Positions 8,523 through 17,056 of a DNA stretch of 64,000 nt are shown piece after piece. The notes under the pieces were generated by a model. The model made no database searches and was not told the origin of the DNA. It worked only from the letters and a program-made list of their open reading frames with translations. This DNA comes from Gemmatimonadaceae bacterium (GTDB taxonomy: Bacteria > Gemmatimonadota > Gemmatimonadetes > Gemmatimonadales > Gemmatimonadaceae): assembly GCA_013813715.1 (NCBI GenBank), contig JACCRF010000018.1:35979-99978 (forward strand). Reading direction: 5' to 3'. The position numbers and the translations under genes are program-made. How positions within the stretch are numbered: position 1 is the first letter of the stretch; each line of letters begins with the position of its first letter.

Positions 8523-9302
8523 TCAATCAATTCGGATTGTGAGGCCATCGAACGCCGGAGCGATGCCGCGTGGCAGCTCAGCCTCAAGATCGGCGTGAAA
8601 GTTGTCGTGGGTCAGGTGAGTGAGATACGTCCGCTCCGCGCCCACTGCTTGTGCCGTGCGAATCGCCTCGGGAATGCTGAGATGAGTCGGATGTCCCGTG
8701 CGGAAGAGCGCGTTCAGCACGAGCACCTTTGCTCCACTGAACGCTTTCAGCGCTTTCGCCGGGAGCTGCTTCGCGTCGGTAACGTACGCGAGCGGCCCGA
8801 TTCGGTATCCGAATACGTCGACGGCTCCATGGGGCAACGCGACGGGGGTCACCTCCGCATCCGCGATCTCTACCGTCTCACCGTCGGCAAGGGCGATTGC
8901 CCTGCCCTCTGGCTTGGATGTACCCGGCAGGGGGCGGATACTGTCGTCGAAGATGTAAGGAAAGCGCGACGCGAGGCGGACGAGTGAATCAGCCGGTCCG
9001 TACATGTCGAGCGGCACGTCGCGCCGCATCGAGATAGCGCGAATGTCGTCCAACCCGTGGGCATGATCGGCGTGATCGTGCGTGTACAGCACGGCGTCGA
9101 CACGATCTATTCCCGCGGCGATCAACTGAAGCCGAAGCTCGGGCGGCGTGTCGATGAGCAGGCGCGCCCCCCCGTTGGTCTCGACGATCGCGCCCACTCT
9201 GTTGCGTTTGTCGCGCGGATCAGGAGAATGGCAGACCGCGCACCCGCAGCCGACCTGTGGAACGCCAAAGCTCGTGCCGGTGCCGAGAAAGGTGAGCTTC
9301 AT
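8523..9302 (-). CDS. MBL-fold metal hydrolase, PhnP-like
   Basis: 259 residues. The zinc motif THDHADHAHGLDD and the opening MKLTFLGTGTSFGVPQVGCG place it in the metallo-beta-lactamase fold. The CGCAVCHS cysteines and the later His-rich turns resemble the extra zinc site of PhnP-type cyclic phosphodiesterases. It probably cleaves a phosphodiester or a similar small molecule, but the substrate cannot be read from the sequence. No Shine-Dalgarno site is evident before the ATG. It sits between pyk and pgi on the same strand, 10 bp before the pgi start. Confidence 0.85.
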   Translation of the reverse strand: MKLTFLGTGTSFGVPQVGCGCAVCHSPDPRDKRNRVGAIVETNGGARLLIDTPPELRLQLIAAGIDRVDAVLYTHDHADHAHGLDDIRAISMRRDVPLDMYGPADSLVRLASRFPYIFDDSIRPLPGTSKPEGRAIALADGETVEIADAEVTPVALPHGAVDVFGYRIGPLAYVTDAKQLPAKALKAFSGAKVLVLNALFRTGHPTHLSIPEAIRTAQAVGAERTYLTHLTHDNFHADLEAELPRGIAPAFDGLTIRID

Positions 9303-9366
9303 CGCGCAGGGCGCGCGGGTGTCGCCCCACGCGCGCGCGAACGCTGGGCGCGCGCGCGCCGCACGC

Positions 9367-10782
9367 TCAGATCACCTCCACCTTGAGCAGATTCGTCGTG
9401 CCGGGAACGTCGAAAGGGACTCCGGCAGTCACGATGATGCGGTCGCCGCGCTCCGCCAGCCCCCGTTTTAGCGCGACGTCGATGGCGTGCTCGCGCATCT
9501 CTTCGTACGTCTCACAGTGCGGCACGATTTCGGGAATCAAGCCCCACACCAGCGCCATTTGCCGGTAAGTGCGCGGCTGATCGGTAAGTGCGAGAATCGA
9601 AACGCCCGGCCGGTGCGATGCAACCACCCGAGCCGAGAAACCGCTCTTGGTGAAAACAACGACAAGGGGAGAGTTCAGCATGTCCACCGCGGCTGTCGTC
9701 GCCGCGGCGATCGCCACCTCGGTCGTCACGGTGGTTCCTTCACGCGGAGGCGCGCGGCGTATCCGGAGAGCCGGCGGATGGCGCTCGACTTCGGTGATTA
9801 TCCTGCTCATGGCTTCGACGGCAAGGCGCGGGTACGCGCCCGCTGCAGTCTCGGCCGAAAGCATCACAGCGTCAGTGCCATCCAGGATGGCGTTTGCAAC
9901 GTCGCTCGCTTCAGCGCGGGTAGGGCGCGGATGCGTGATCATCGACTCGAGCATCTGAGTTGCCGTTATCACCGGCCGTCCCAGGCGGTTCGCAAGGGAG
10001 ATAATTCGCTTCTGGGCCCCTGGGACGACTTCGAATGGCAGCTCCACGCCGAGGTCGCCGCGCGCGACCATCACTCCGTCCGACGCTTCGATGATGCTCT
10101 CGATGTTCTGGAGAGCGACATCCTTCTCGACCTTGGCAATGACGAGCAGCGTGCGCGGAACCATGCCGCGCAACGCCTCGATGTCCTGCGCTCGGCGCAC
10201 GAAGCTGAGCGCGAGGTAATCGAGATCGTGCTCGACCGCGAAGCGGATGTCGGCGGTATCCTTCTCGGTAATCGACGGCGCCGAAACGTGGACACCGGGC
10301 AGATTCAAGCCCTTGTGGGGATTGATCTCACCACCGTGAAGCACCCTCGTTTTGACACGGGGTGCGGCGACCTCCATCGCGATCAGCTCGATCAACCCGT
10401 CATCGATCAGAATCCGATCGCCGACGCGGACATCCGTCGCGAGTCGGTCGTAGGTGATCGGTATCTCGGCACCGCGCTCGAGGCCCTCGTGCACGAGGAC
10501 GACGTCCTGGCCTTGCGACACGGTGATCGGCTCGGCGATACCTCCGACGCGGATGCGGGGCCCCTGGAGATCGCCGAGGATGGCAATCGGGCGACAGCAC
10601 TCGATCCCGAGCCGCCGCAGCGTGTCGATCGTCCGGGCGTGCTGGTCGTGCGTGCCGTGCGAGAAATTGAGACGGGCAACGTTCATGCCCGCGTCGATCA
10701 GCCCGCGGATTCCCTCTTCAGTCGAGCTCGCTGGTCCGAGAGTACAAACGATCTTGGTGCGCGGGGTGTAGACAGCCGTCAC
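9367..10782 (-). CDS. pyk: Pyruvate kinase
   Basis: 471 residues, starting with GTG whose bases overlap the tal stop (GTGA). Landmarks: RTKIVCTLGPASS, MNVARLNFSHG, the active-site lysine region LLVIAKVEKDVALQNI, GVMVARGDLGVELPFE, and GRPVITATQMLESM. The C-terminal domain (about 350-471) is the allosteric fold. It converts phosphoenolpyruvate and ADP to pyruvate and ATP. The overlap with transaldolase indicates coordinated translation. Confidence 0.97.
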   Translation of the reverse strand: MTAVYTPRTKIVCTLGPASSTEEGIRGLIDAGMNVARLNFSHGTHDQHARTIDTLRRLGIECCRPIAILGDLQGPRIRVGGIAEPITVSQGQDVVLVHEGLERGAEIPITYDRLATDVRVGDRILIDDGLIELIAMEVAAPRVKTRVLHGGEINPHKGLNLPGVHVSAPSITEKDTADIRFAVEHDLDYLALSFVRRAQDIEALRGMVPRTLLVIAKVEKDVALQNIESIIEASDGVMVARGDLGVELPFEVVPGAQKRIISLANRLGRPVITATQMLESMITHPRPTRAEASDVANAILDGTDAVMLSAETAAGAYPRLAVEAMSRIITEVERHPPALRIRRAPPREGTTVTTEVAIAAATTAAVDMLNSPLVVVFTKSGFSARVVASHRPGVSILALTDQPRTYRQMALVWGLIPEIVPHCETYEEMREHAIDVALKRGLAERGDRIIVTAGVPFDVPGTTNLLKVEVI

Positions 10783-11912
10783 TTATGCGTCGCGAGCTGA
10801 CTCATCTTGCGCTCGATTCCGGCGATCAGCGCTTCAAAGGATTTCTGGAAGCTCGCGAGCCCGTCCACGAGCAGCTTGTCGGTGACGTCGCGCATCGAAA
10901 CCCCCACCGCCTCAACCTCCCGCAGTAAGCCCTCGGCGGCGCCTATCCGGCTATCAACCGTACGCTGCACGTCTCCATGTTCGCGGAATGCCTCGATGAG
11001 CGCGGGAGGCATCGTATTGACCGTCGTGGGGCCGATCAGATCCTCTACGTACATGACATCGCGATACGCCGGATTCTTGACTCCGGTGCTCGCCCAAAGC
11101 GGCTTCTGCCGCCGCGCGCCGTGTTCCTCGAGCTGCTTCCAGCGCGGCTCGGCGAACCGCCGCGTGAAGAGCCGGTAGGCGAGCTTCGCGTTCGCCACGG
11201 CGGCCCGTCCCTTGAGCATCTTGAGACGATCGCGGTCGGACGGATTCGCCGCTTTGATCAGCTCGTCGAGCCGCTTGTCCACCTCGGTGTCGACGCGGCT
11301 CACGAAGAAGCTCGCGACCGAAAAAACGTGGTTCACCGGGTGTCCGGCGGCGACGCGGTCTTCGAGCCCGGACATGTAGGCATCGATCACGCTGTCGTGC
11401 GCGTCGAGGGAAAAAAGGAGAGTGATGTTCACGTTGATGCCGGCCCCGATGAGCTCGCGCACTGCGAGGGCTCCCTGTGGGGTGCCGGGCACCTTCACCA
11501 TTACGTTGGGGCGGTCGACTGTCCGCCAGAGGCGCTTCGCCTCCTCCACCGTCTCGCCGACCTCATGCGCGACTCCTGGCGAGACTTCTATCGATACATA
11601 GCCGTCGTCGCGGCCCGTGCGCTCGTAAACGCCCGCGAACAGGTCGCACGCGCGCTGCACATCGGTGGTCTCGACCAGCTCGAACAGCTCGTGCCCCGAA
11701 AGCTCCGAGGAAGCGCCGGTGAGCTGCTCGTCGTATTCCGTGCCCTCGGCCAATGCCTTCTCGAAGATCGTCGGGTTCGACGTCATGCCGGTCAGAAAGT
11801 CCTCGGCGATGCTCCTCTCGAGCTTGCCGTCAAAGAGCATTGGCCGATCTATGTTGTCGAGCCAGATCGATTGGCCTTCATTGTGAAGCTGTTCGAGCCG
11901 ATTTCTGGTCAT
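10779..11912 (-). CDS. tal: Transaldolase
   Basis: 377 residues. Two adjacent ATG codons exist; the second (11912) is placed 5 nt after AGGAGG and is preferred. Motifs: LTGMTSNPTIFEKAL, the Schiff-base lysine in VMVKVPGTPQG, and VFSVASFFVSRVDTEVDKRL. Transfers a dihydroxyacetone unit between sugar phosphates in the pentose phosphate pathway. The length of about 370 residues is that of the longer transaldolase subfamily often found next to or fused with pgi, which is also in this operon. Confidence 0.96.
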   Translation of the reverse strand: MTRNRLEQLHNEGQSIWLDNIDRPMLFDGKLERSIAEDFLTGMTSNPTIFEKALAEGTEYDEQLTGASSELSGHELFELVETTDVQRACDLFAGVYERTGRDDGYVSIEVSPGVAHEVGETVEEAKRLWRTVDRPNVMVKVPGTPQGALAVRELIGAGINVNITLLFSLDAHDSVIDAYMSGLEDRVAAGHPVNHVFSVASFFVSRVDTEVDKRLDELIKAANPSDRDRLKMLKGRAAVANAKLAYRLFTRRFAEPRWKQLEEHGARRQKPLWASTGVKNPAYRDVMYVEDLIGPTTVNTMPPALIEAFREHGDVQRTVDSRIGAAEGLLREVEAVGVSMRDVTDKLLVDGLASFQKSFEALIAGIERKMSQLATHK

Positions 11913-11990
11913 CATTCCTCCTGCTCCAATTCTAATCCCGAAACGAAAGAGGCGCAGAGCCGACTGAGCACAGAGGGGTTGCGAAATCGC

Positions 11991-12374
11991 CTATCTGGTC
12001 TGGATGAGAATTGCACCTCCCATGTGCCCGGTGCCGAATCTCGTCGTTGCGTCGCCGGCGTTGAGGTACTCCACGCGCACGATCTGCTCGGCGCTGAGCG
12101 TCTTCAGCGACTCGAGATTCCCGAAGTGCATGTTATCGACATACACTTCCGCACGCACGGGAACCGGATTGCGCGGCGACAGTGCGCCGCGCGTGCGCAG
12201 GAACTCCGGCCGCAGATGGGCGATCATGTCCCATGCGGTCCACCCGGGCGATTTCGACATCTCGGCTGTCGTGAGGATATGGCGATCCCTGCTTCCGTCG
12301 GGGAACGCAGTCGTGGCCGAGGAACACGCCGAGATACAGAAGAGAAGCAAGGCCACTGTCGAGATGCGTCGCAT
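11991..12374 (-). CDS. Lipoprotein resembling an isolated TonB-receptor plug domain
   Basis: 127 residues from MRRISTVALLLFCISAC, with AGGGGAA 4 nt upstream. Lipobox ISAC. The C-terminal half reads VYVDNMHFGNLESLKTL, then IVRVEYLNAGDATTRFG and GTGHMGGAILIQT. This is the pattern of a TonB-dependent-receptor plug domain (short vDG loop, I..IEV, A..YG...gGvI.i.T) without the beta barrel. It could bind to the outer membrane from the periplasm or help a receptor, but the role is unknown. It stands alone between tal and a small gene. Confidence 0.7.
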   Translation of the reverse strand: MRRISTVALLLFCISACSSATTAFPDGSRDRHILTTAEMSKSPGWTAWDMIAHLRPEFLRTRGALSPRNPVPVRAEVYVDNMHFGNLESLKTLSAEQIVRVEYLNAGDATTRFGTGHMGGAILIQTR

Positions 12375-12426
12375 TCGTTCCCCTTGTCCTTCGAGTCGCA
12401 CTCCGGTTACTGCCCTGCCGCATCCG

Positions 12427-12618
12427 CTAGAAGTCGCGCTTCTTCATCTCGGCGAAAAAGCGGTCGCTTTCAGCGCGCTGCTTGATCGTCGCTTCGTCCG
12501 TCGGATCGTCGGCGAGATTCTTGTCGTACTTTTTTCCGAACCCCTTTGGAATCGAGGAGGAGGTGCCTGATTTTGCCGCGTTCTTTCTGGCCAGGGCGGC
12601 AAGTTTTCGTTTGTCCAT
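12427..12618 (-). CDS. Small conserved-looking hypothetical protein
   Basis: 63 residues: a basic N-terminus (MDKRKLAALARKNAAKSG), a Ser-rich linker, GFGKKYDKN and an acidic/basic helix ending FFAEMKKRDF. No domain is recognised and there is no clear ribosome site before the ATG. The composition (Lys/Ala/Asp-rich, no hydrophobic segment) suggests a soluble small protein. It lies 52 bp upstream of the plug-like lipoprotein gene and could be in the same transcript. Confidence 0.55.
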   Translation of the reverse strand: MDKRKLAALARKNAAKSGTSSSIPKGFGKKYDKNLADDPTDEATIKQRAESDRFFAEMKKRDF

Positions 12619-12704
12619 TTCGGTGGGTGGAAGGGATGCTTAACTGAGGCACATGTCACGCCTCCGCGCAAGGTGATCTACGCACCTTGGGATCCCGAAA
12701 GCAA

Positions 12705-12767
12705 AACCTTACGACCGATGACGCAAATGTGTCATCCGTGTTCATCGATGTCATCTGTTGTAGGGTT
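12705..12767 (+). repeat. Palindromic repeat, copy 2 (short form), overlapping a coding end
   Basis: Arms CCTTACGACCGATGAC (about 12707) and GTCATCTGTTGTAGGG (about 12749) pair at 13 of 16 positions. The sequence matches the outer arms of the copies at 6938 and 29248 but lacks their centre. Its right half contains the stop codon and final codons of the thioesterase gene. Confidence 0.75.
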
Positions 12768-13193
12768 TTTGTTTTCCGACTCGCTCCGACGCCTTACGAT
12801 TGCCAGCGTACAGCGCGAGACGCAGACAAGACGCTTCTCCTCGTCCTCGATCCTGATCTCCCAGACGTGCGTCTTGCGGCCGCGGTGCAGGGGTGTCGCG
12901 GTCGCGGTGACCATGCCGTCCGTTTTTGAGCGAAGGTGATTTGCGTTGAGCTCCAAGCCAACCGCTGCCTGAGTCTCGGGATCGACATTCATCAATGCGC
13001 CCAGCGAAGCCACGGTCTCGGCGAGTGCGGCGGACGCGCCGCCGTGGAGCAGTCCGAATGGCTGTCGCGTCGTGTCGTCGACCGGCATCGCCGCCACGAC
13101 TCGGTCGGGGGTCAGCTCAATGAGGTCGATACCGATGGCTTTCGCAAGGCCGTGGTTTGCCATCGCCTTACGTTCTTCGAATATGCTATCCAC
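12732..13193 (-). CDS. Hotdog-fold acyl-CoA thioesterase, YdiI/PaaI family
   Basis: 153 residues from GTG at 13193; an internal ATG 10 codons later is possible. The signature QPFGLLHGGASAALAETVAS (catalytic Glu in the helix) and LELNANHLRSKTDG match the YdiI/MenI group that hydrolyses aromatic or 1,4-dihydroxy-2-naphthoyl-CoA thioesters. The natural substrate is not fixed by sequence. The last 15 or so residues (SENKNPTTDDIDEHG) are encoded by the intergenic repeat family, so the original C-terminus was probably shorter or different. Confidence 0.85.
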   Translation of the reverse strand: MDSIFEERKAMANHGLAKAIGIDLIELTPDRVVAAMPVDDTTRQPFGLLHGGASAALAETVASLGALMNVDPETQAAVGLELNANHLRSKTDGMVTATATPLHRGRKTHVWEIRIEDEEKRLVCVSRCTLAIVRRRSESENKNPTTDDIDEHG

Positions 13194-13451
13194 GGGTTCG
13201 TGCGCCGGATGACTTCAAGTTTGTCCTGTTAAGCGCAGAGCGAGACGGATGAAAGCGCAAGTTCGCACACGATCCACAAGATTGGTAAGCCGTCCTCAAC
13301 GGCCACTGCCGGCCGGCGGTTCAACCGCCTCGCAGAATCACCGATCCGTGCTCGACTCGATCGTGATCCCAATCGAGTTTCGGGCGCTGGCTCAGTTCAT
13401 ACCTGGGCTTATTACACACAACTGTACGGATGAGCATTTGTCCAGGATGAG
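13194..13451. other. Intergenic region with no recognised feature
   Basis: 258 bp between the thioesterase start and the stop of the ABC ATPase gene. It should hold the thioesterase promoter on the minus strand, but no clear -35/-10 pair stands out. A small GGCGG-TTCAA-CCGCC hairpin near 13315 is not a tRNA T-arm (loop too short). Confidence 0.4.
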
Positions 13452-14156
13452 TTACCGCCGGTTTGCATTGGGCCCCAGATATTCTCGAGCAAACGCGTCG
13501 TGCGCCCATGCAGCGTCAGCACTACCGAGCGAATAGGTCGTTCCGCTGGTCACCCAGGTAACCGAGTCAAGAAATGGCCTGAGCAGGTTCACCTCGTGCC
13601 CGGTGATAACGACGGCACAGCCCTGATGTGCCAACATTCTAAATGATTCCCCGAGTAGCTGGCAGACCTTTGGATCGACACTACGAAATGGCTCGTCCGC
13701 CAGGAGGCACAGCGGGCGACGCACGAGAGCCAGGGCGATTTCGACGCGCCTGACCTCGCCTGCGGATAGTGATTCGGCCGTGGCGTCGAGGAGCGCAACG
13801 AGAGAAAGGCGGCTCAATACTTCCTCGCAGTCACCGGGTCCGAATCGGTTCTCGATTAGGTCGAAGTGCCGTCGTACCGTCATTGCAGGGACGAGGTTGT
13901 TGGATTCGGCGAGGTAGAACATGCCGCGAGCGGCGAGAGAGCTCAGGCGGGGGCGATAATGCCGCTGGCCGCAGAACTGCACCCACCCACTGTCGGGCTG
14001 CAGGGCGCCAGCCGAAATCTTGAGCAGCGTCGACTTCCCCGAGCCCACGCGGCCAACCACACCCACGATTTCGCCTGCCGAGACAGTCAGGCGTCCAGAG
14101 CTCAGGACGCGACGCCCGGAAAAACTTCGGCTGATCGAATCGGCCCAGAGGATCAT
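13452..14156 (-). CDS. ABC transporter ATP-binding protein
   Basis: 234 residues from ATG at 14156, overlapping the upstream membrane gene by 4 bp (ATGA). Walker A is GRVGSGKSTLL, the signature is LSAGEVRRVEIALAL (LSAGE instead of LSGGQ), and Walker B is LLADEP followed by FRSVD. The H-loop is ITGHE. Compact length and lack of extra domains fit a transporter ATPase of the simple two-gene kind. With the adjacent three-helix protein it would form a very small exporter or membrane remodelling complex; substrate unknown. Confidence 0.85.
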   Translation of the reverse strand: MILWADSISRSFSGRRVLSSGRLTVSAGEIVGVVGRVGSGKSTLLKISAGALQPDSGWVQFCGQRHYRPRLSSLAARGMFYLAESNNLVPAMTVRRHFDLIENRFGPGDCEEVLSRLSLVALLDATAESLSAGEVRRVEIALALVRRPLCLLADEPFRSVDPKVCQLLGESFRMLAHQGCAVVITGHEVNLLRPFLDSVTWVTSGTTYSLGSADAAWAHDAFAREYLGPNANRR

Positions 14157-14446
14157 GCACCGCGTCCGATGGCCGCGGGTCCGAGAGCGAAAAGAGCAAA
14201 CTCCAGCACCAGCACCGTGGCTGCCCAAAGCCCTGCCGGGACAACAGGTGACACGCCAAGGTTGCCAAGCATCGAGAGCTCGCGACGGCGGCGAGTATCG
14301 ACAAGGCCGATGGCTCCCGAAATGACGACGAGTGCCAGAGACGTTGGGATAGCGAATACCACGACTTCCGCATTCGTGACCACAGCGACGAAAGCGTGAA
14401 CAGCGGCCCACAGCATGAATGATCTGAGAGGATAGACGCGAATCAA
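14153..14446 (-). CDS. Small membrane protein, probable minimal ABC permease subunit
   Basis: 97 residues from TTG (14446), or 87 from an internal ATG; neither has a strong ribosome site. Three hydrophobic stretches are seen: about 10-27, 28-48 and 68-92. Between the second and third lies DTRRRRELSMLGNLGVSP, which is like the cytoplasmic coupling segment (RRxELxxLxxLG) of FtsX/MacB-type permeases. The 4-bp overlap with the ATPase gene supports a shared complex. It is far smaller than normal permeases, so it is either a minimal subunit or a truncated relic. Confidence 0.65.
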   Translation of the reverse strand: MIRVYPLRSFMLWAAVHAFVAVVTNAEVVVFAIPTSLALVVISGAIGLVDTRRRRELSMLGNLGVSPVVPAGLWAATVLVLEFALFALGPAAIGRGA

Positions 14447-14551
14447 CGCAGGCTCAGCCGGGTGCGCGGATCGCGCGCCGCGTCAGGTGTATATGCCGTG
14501 CATCTGCACGTGGGACAGCGTCCGGCGGCTCACCTCATCGTTCGAGCGCGG

Positions 14552-17056
14552 TCAGCCGCACTCGGAGAATCCGCACACATGACACTTCGCGCAGCCCTCA
14601 GCCTGCTCGAGCTGAGACCCGCAATCGGGACACGTACCCATGAACGACTGATCGCCGTTCACACGCTCGAATGCGTACTGCGCCTCTTCACCGACGGGAG
14701 TTGAGCCGGTTGGGGCCGTAACCGACGCGGCGGCGATTGCCGGCTGCGAAGAGCTGGGCGTCTCGGCCTTCAGCAGATCCTGTTGAATACCCTGCTTCTC
14801 GCGCATCCAGTTCTCCAGCGCAATGCCAATCGCGTCCGGAACGGACAACACCTTGTTCGGCCCGAGCCCGATGGCGCGGTCTGACGCAATGCCGCGAAGC
14901 TGGCGATGAATCGCCTGAATGGAGATTCCCGAGCGGAGAGCGAGTGAGATCAAGCGACCGATCGCCTCTACGTCAGCCATTGCTGCGCCGCCCGCCTTGC
15001 CGAGGTTGATAAACACCTCGAAGGGCTGGCCGCGGTCATCCTCGGTGATGTTCACGAACATCGTGCCGAGCGGCGTCTCCATGCGGCTTGTGGTTCCACG
15101 AAGCGTGTCCGGCCGCGCGCGTTTCTTGCGCCGCTGAAGGTTCTCCGCCTCGGAATCGAACAGCTGCGTGCGCAGCCGTCCAAGCTCGGCCTCGAGCTCG
15201 GTGATCGTCCCCTTCAGGTCACCGAACTCTCCCCGCCTGGCGACCGTTCCGTCACGCTCGGCCTTCGCCGTTGCGGTAGCTCCGGTGGAGAGCACCTGAT
15301 TGTCGCGCGAACCGTCACGATACACGGTGACACCCTTGCATCCGAGATCATACGCGAGCTCATAGATGGCGCGAACGTCCTCACGCGATGCCGTATGCGG
15401 GAAGTTGGTCGTCTTGGAAATCGCCGAGTCGCAGTTCTCCTGGAAGGCCGCCTGCATGCGGACGTGCCACTCCGGTGTGATATCGTGCGCCGTTACGAAC
15501 ACACGTTGCCATTTCTCCGGTACCTCTTCGAAATGCACGTGCCCCAGCGTGGCGATCTTCTCGATCAACTCTTCCGAGTACCATTCCTCGGCCTTCGCGA
15601 TCGCGAGAAAATCCTCGTTCACGTCCGGCATCATCGCCCCGGCCTGATTGCGCATGAAGGCAACAGCGAACAGCGGCTCGATTCCCGAAGAGCATCCGGC
15701 GATGATCGAGATCGTGCCGGTGGGCGCGATGGTGTTCACGTTGCAGTTGCGAAGCATCTGCATCGGTCGGATCCGCTCGCCATTCTCGTCGCGCGCGCAG
15801 GTTTCGTCGGGTCCCCAAATCGAACGCGCCCACTCCGGGAATGCCCCTCGCTCGCCGGCGAGGCGCTCGCTCTCTCGCTTCGACTCGATGTCAACGAACC
15901 GCTGAAGCTCGCGGCCGAACTCGACTCCCTCGTCCGTATCATAGGGGATGCCGAGCTTCACCAGCGCATCGGCGAAGCCCATCACGCCAAACCCGATACG
16001 GCGGATCCGCTTTGACAGCGCGTTGATTTCGGGCAGCGGGTACCGGTTGACATCGATGATGTCGTCGAGGAACCGCACCGACGTATGGATGTCGCGCGCG
16101 AGGGCGTCCCAGTCAAGGACGCCATCGGTGACGTAGTAGCCGATGTTGATAGAGCCTAGGTTGCAGACGTCGTACGGCAGCAGGGGCTGCTCACCGCAAG
16201 GATTGGTCGCTTCGTAGCTGCCGACGTGCGGCACCGGATTGTGCCGGTTGGCCTCGTCGATGAAGAAGCAGCCGGGCTCGCCCGTGCGCCACGCGCCGTC
16301 GATCATCTTCTCCCACACCTCGCGCGCGTCGAGCTGCCCGACTGTCGAGCCGCTCGATGGATCGACGAGATCGTAGGTCGTTCCCGCCTTCACCGCCTCC
16401 ATGAAGGTCGTGGTCACAGCTACGGAGATGTTGAAGTTGGTGATCTGCGTGAGATCTTCCTTGCAAGTCACGAACTGCATGATGTCAGGATGATCGACGC
16501 GCAGGATGCCCATGTTGGCGCCACGTCGGGTGCCGCCCTGTTTCACGGCGTCAGTTGACGCGTCGTACAGCTTCATGAACGAAACGGGTCCTGACGCTAC
16601 ACCGGTGGTCGACCGCACCATCGACCCAGTGCCGCGAAGGCGCGAGAAACTGAATCCGGTTCCACCGCCCGACTGGTGAATGAGGGCCATCGACCGAAGT
16701 GTGTCGTAGATGCCGTTCTCGCCGTTGGAGAGGGCATCCTCCACCGGAAGAACGAAGCAGGCGGAGAGCTGGCCGAGCGGGCGGCCAGCATTCATGAGCG
16801 TCGGCGAGTTGGGCTCGAACCGGCGCTGCGTCATCAGATCGTAGAACTCCCGCGCCGTTTCCGCGACCTCCGCCTCACTCTCCCCGTACCGCCTGTCCGC
16901 CTCGGCGACATTGCTCGCCACCCGCCAGAACATGTCTTCGGGCTGTTCAGTCGGCATGCCGGAAGCGTCCTTGATCAGATAGCGCTTTTCAATGACAGTG
17001 CGCGCGTTCTGATTGAGCTCGGCAGAACCGATCGGGGGGCTGGCCGGAATGGGCAT
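14552..17056 (-). CDS. nrdJ: Vitamin B12-dependent (class II) ribonucleotide reductase
   Basis: 834 residues. Reduces ribonucleotides to deoxyribonucleotides with adenosylcobalamin as radical source, so it needs no oxygen. Visible: first active-site Cys region LGQLSACFVLP, glycyl/Cys loop NPCGEQPLLPYDVCNLGS, GGTRRGANMGILRVDHPD, and PTGTISIIAGCSSGIEP. The C-terminal tail carries CPDCGSQLEQ and CAKCHVCGFSECG, a zinc-ribbon plus redox cysteines usual for long NrdJ proteins. A GGAGAG ribosome site precedes the ATG. No class I nrd genes are present in the window. Confidence 0.96.
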   Translation of the reverse strand: MPIPASPPIGSAELNQNARTVIEKRYLIKDASGMPTEQPEDMFWRVASNVAEADRRYGESEAEVAETAREFYDLMTQRRFEPNSPTLMNAGRPLGQLSACFVLPVEDALSNGENGIYDTLRSMALIHQSGGGTGFSFSRLRGTGSMVRSTTGVASGPVSFMKLYDASTDAVKQGGTRRGANMGILRVDHPDIMQFVTCKEDLTQITNFNISVAVTTTFMEAVKAGTTYDLVDPSSGSTVGQLDAREVWEKMIDGAWRTGEPGCFFIDEANRHNPVPHVGSYEATNPCGEQPLLPYDVCNLGSINIGYYVTDGVLDWDALARDIHTSVRFLDDIIDVNRYPLPEINALSKRIRRIGFGVMGFADALVKLGIPYDTDEGVEFGRELQRFVDIESKRESERLAGERGAFPEWARSIWGPDETCARDENGERIRPMQMLRNCNVNTIAPTGTISIIAGCSSGIEPLFAVAFMRNQAGAMMPDVNEDFLAIAKAEEWYSEELIEKIATLGHVHFEEVPEKWQRVFVTAHDITPEWHVRMQAAFQENCDSAISKTTNFPHTASREDVRAIYELAYDLGCKGVTVYRDGSRDNQVLSTGATATAKAERDGTVARRGEFGDLKGTITELEAELGRLRTQLFDSEAENLQRRKKRARPDTLRGTTSRMETPLGTMFVNITEDDRGQPFEVFINLGKAGGAAMADVEAIGRLISLALRSGISIQAIHRQLRGIASDRAIGLGPNKVLSVPDAIGIALENWMREKQGIQQDLLKAETPSSSQPAIAAASVTAPTGSTPVGEEAQYAFERVNGDQSFMGTCPDCGSQLEQAEGCAKCHVCGFSECG

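Noticed and set aside
9330..9359. Alternating CG runs as Z-DNA regulatory site
   Set aside because: Only 10-12 bp each and expected in DNA of this composition.
9487..10800. Long open frame opposite pyk
   Set aside because: It is the antisense shadow of pyruvate kinase; high-GC DNA keeps such frames open and the protein has no domain.
13300..13340. tRNA-like GGTTCAA hairpin
   Set aside because: The stem-loop has a 5-nt loop and there is no acceptor or anticodon arm around it.
14552..17056. Intein in nrdJ
   Set aside because: Length (834) and continuous motifs leave no room for an intein, which are common in this family.
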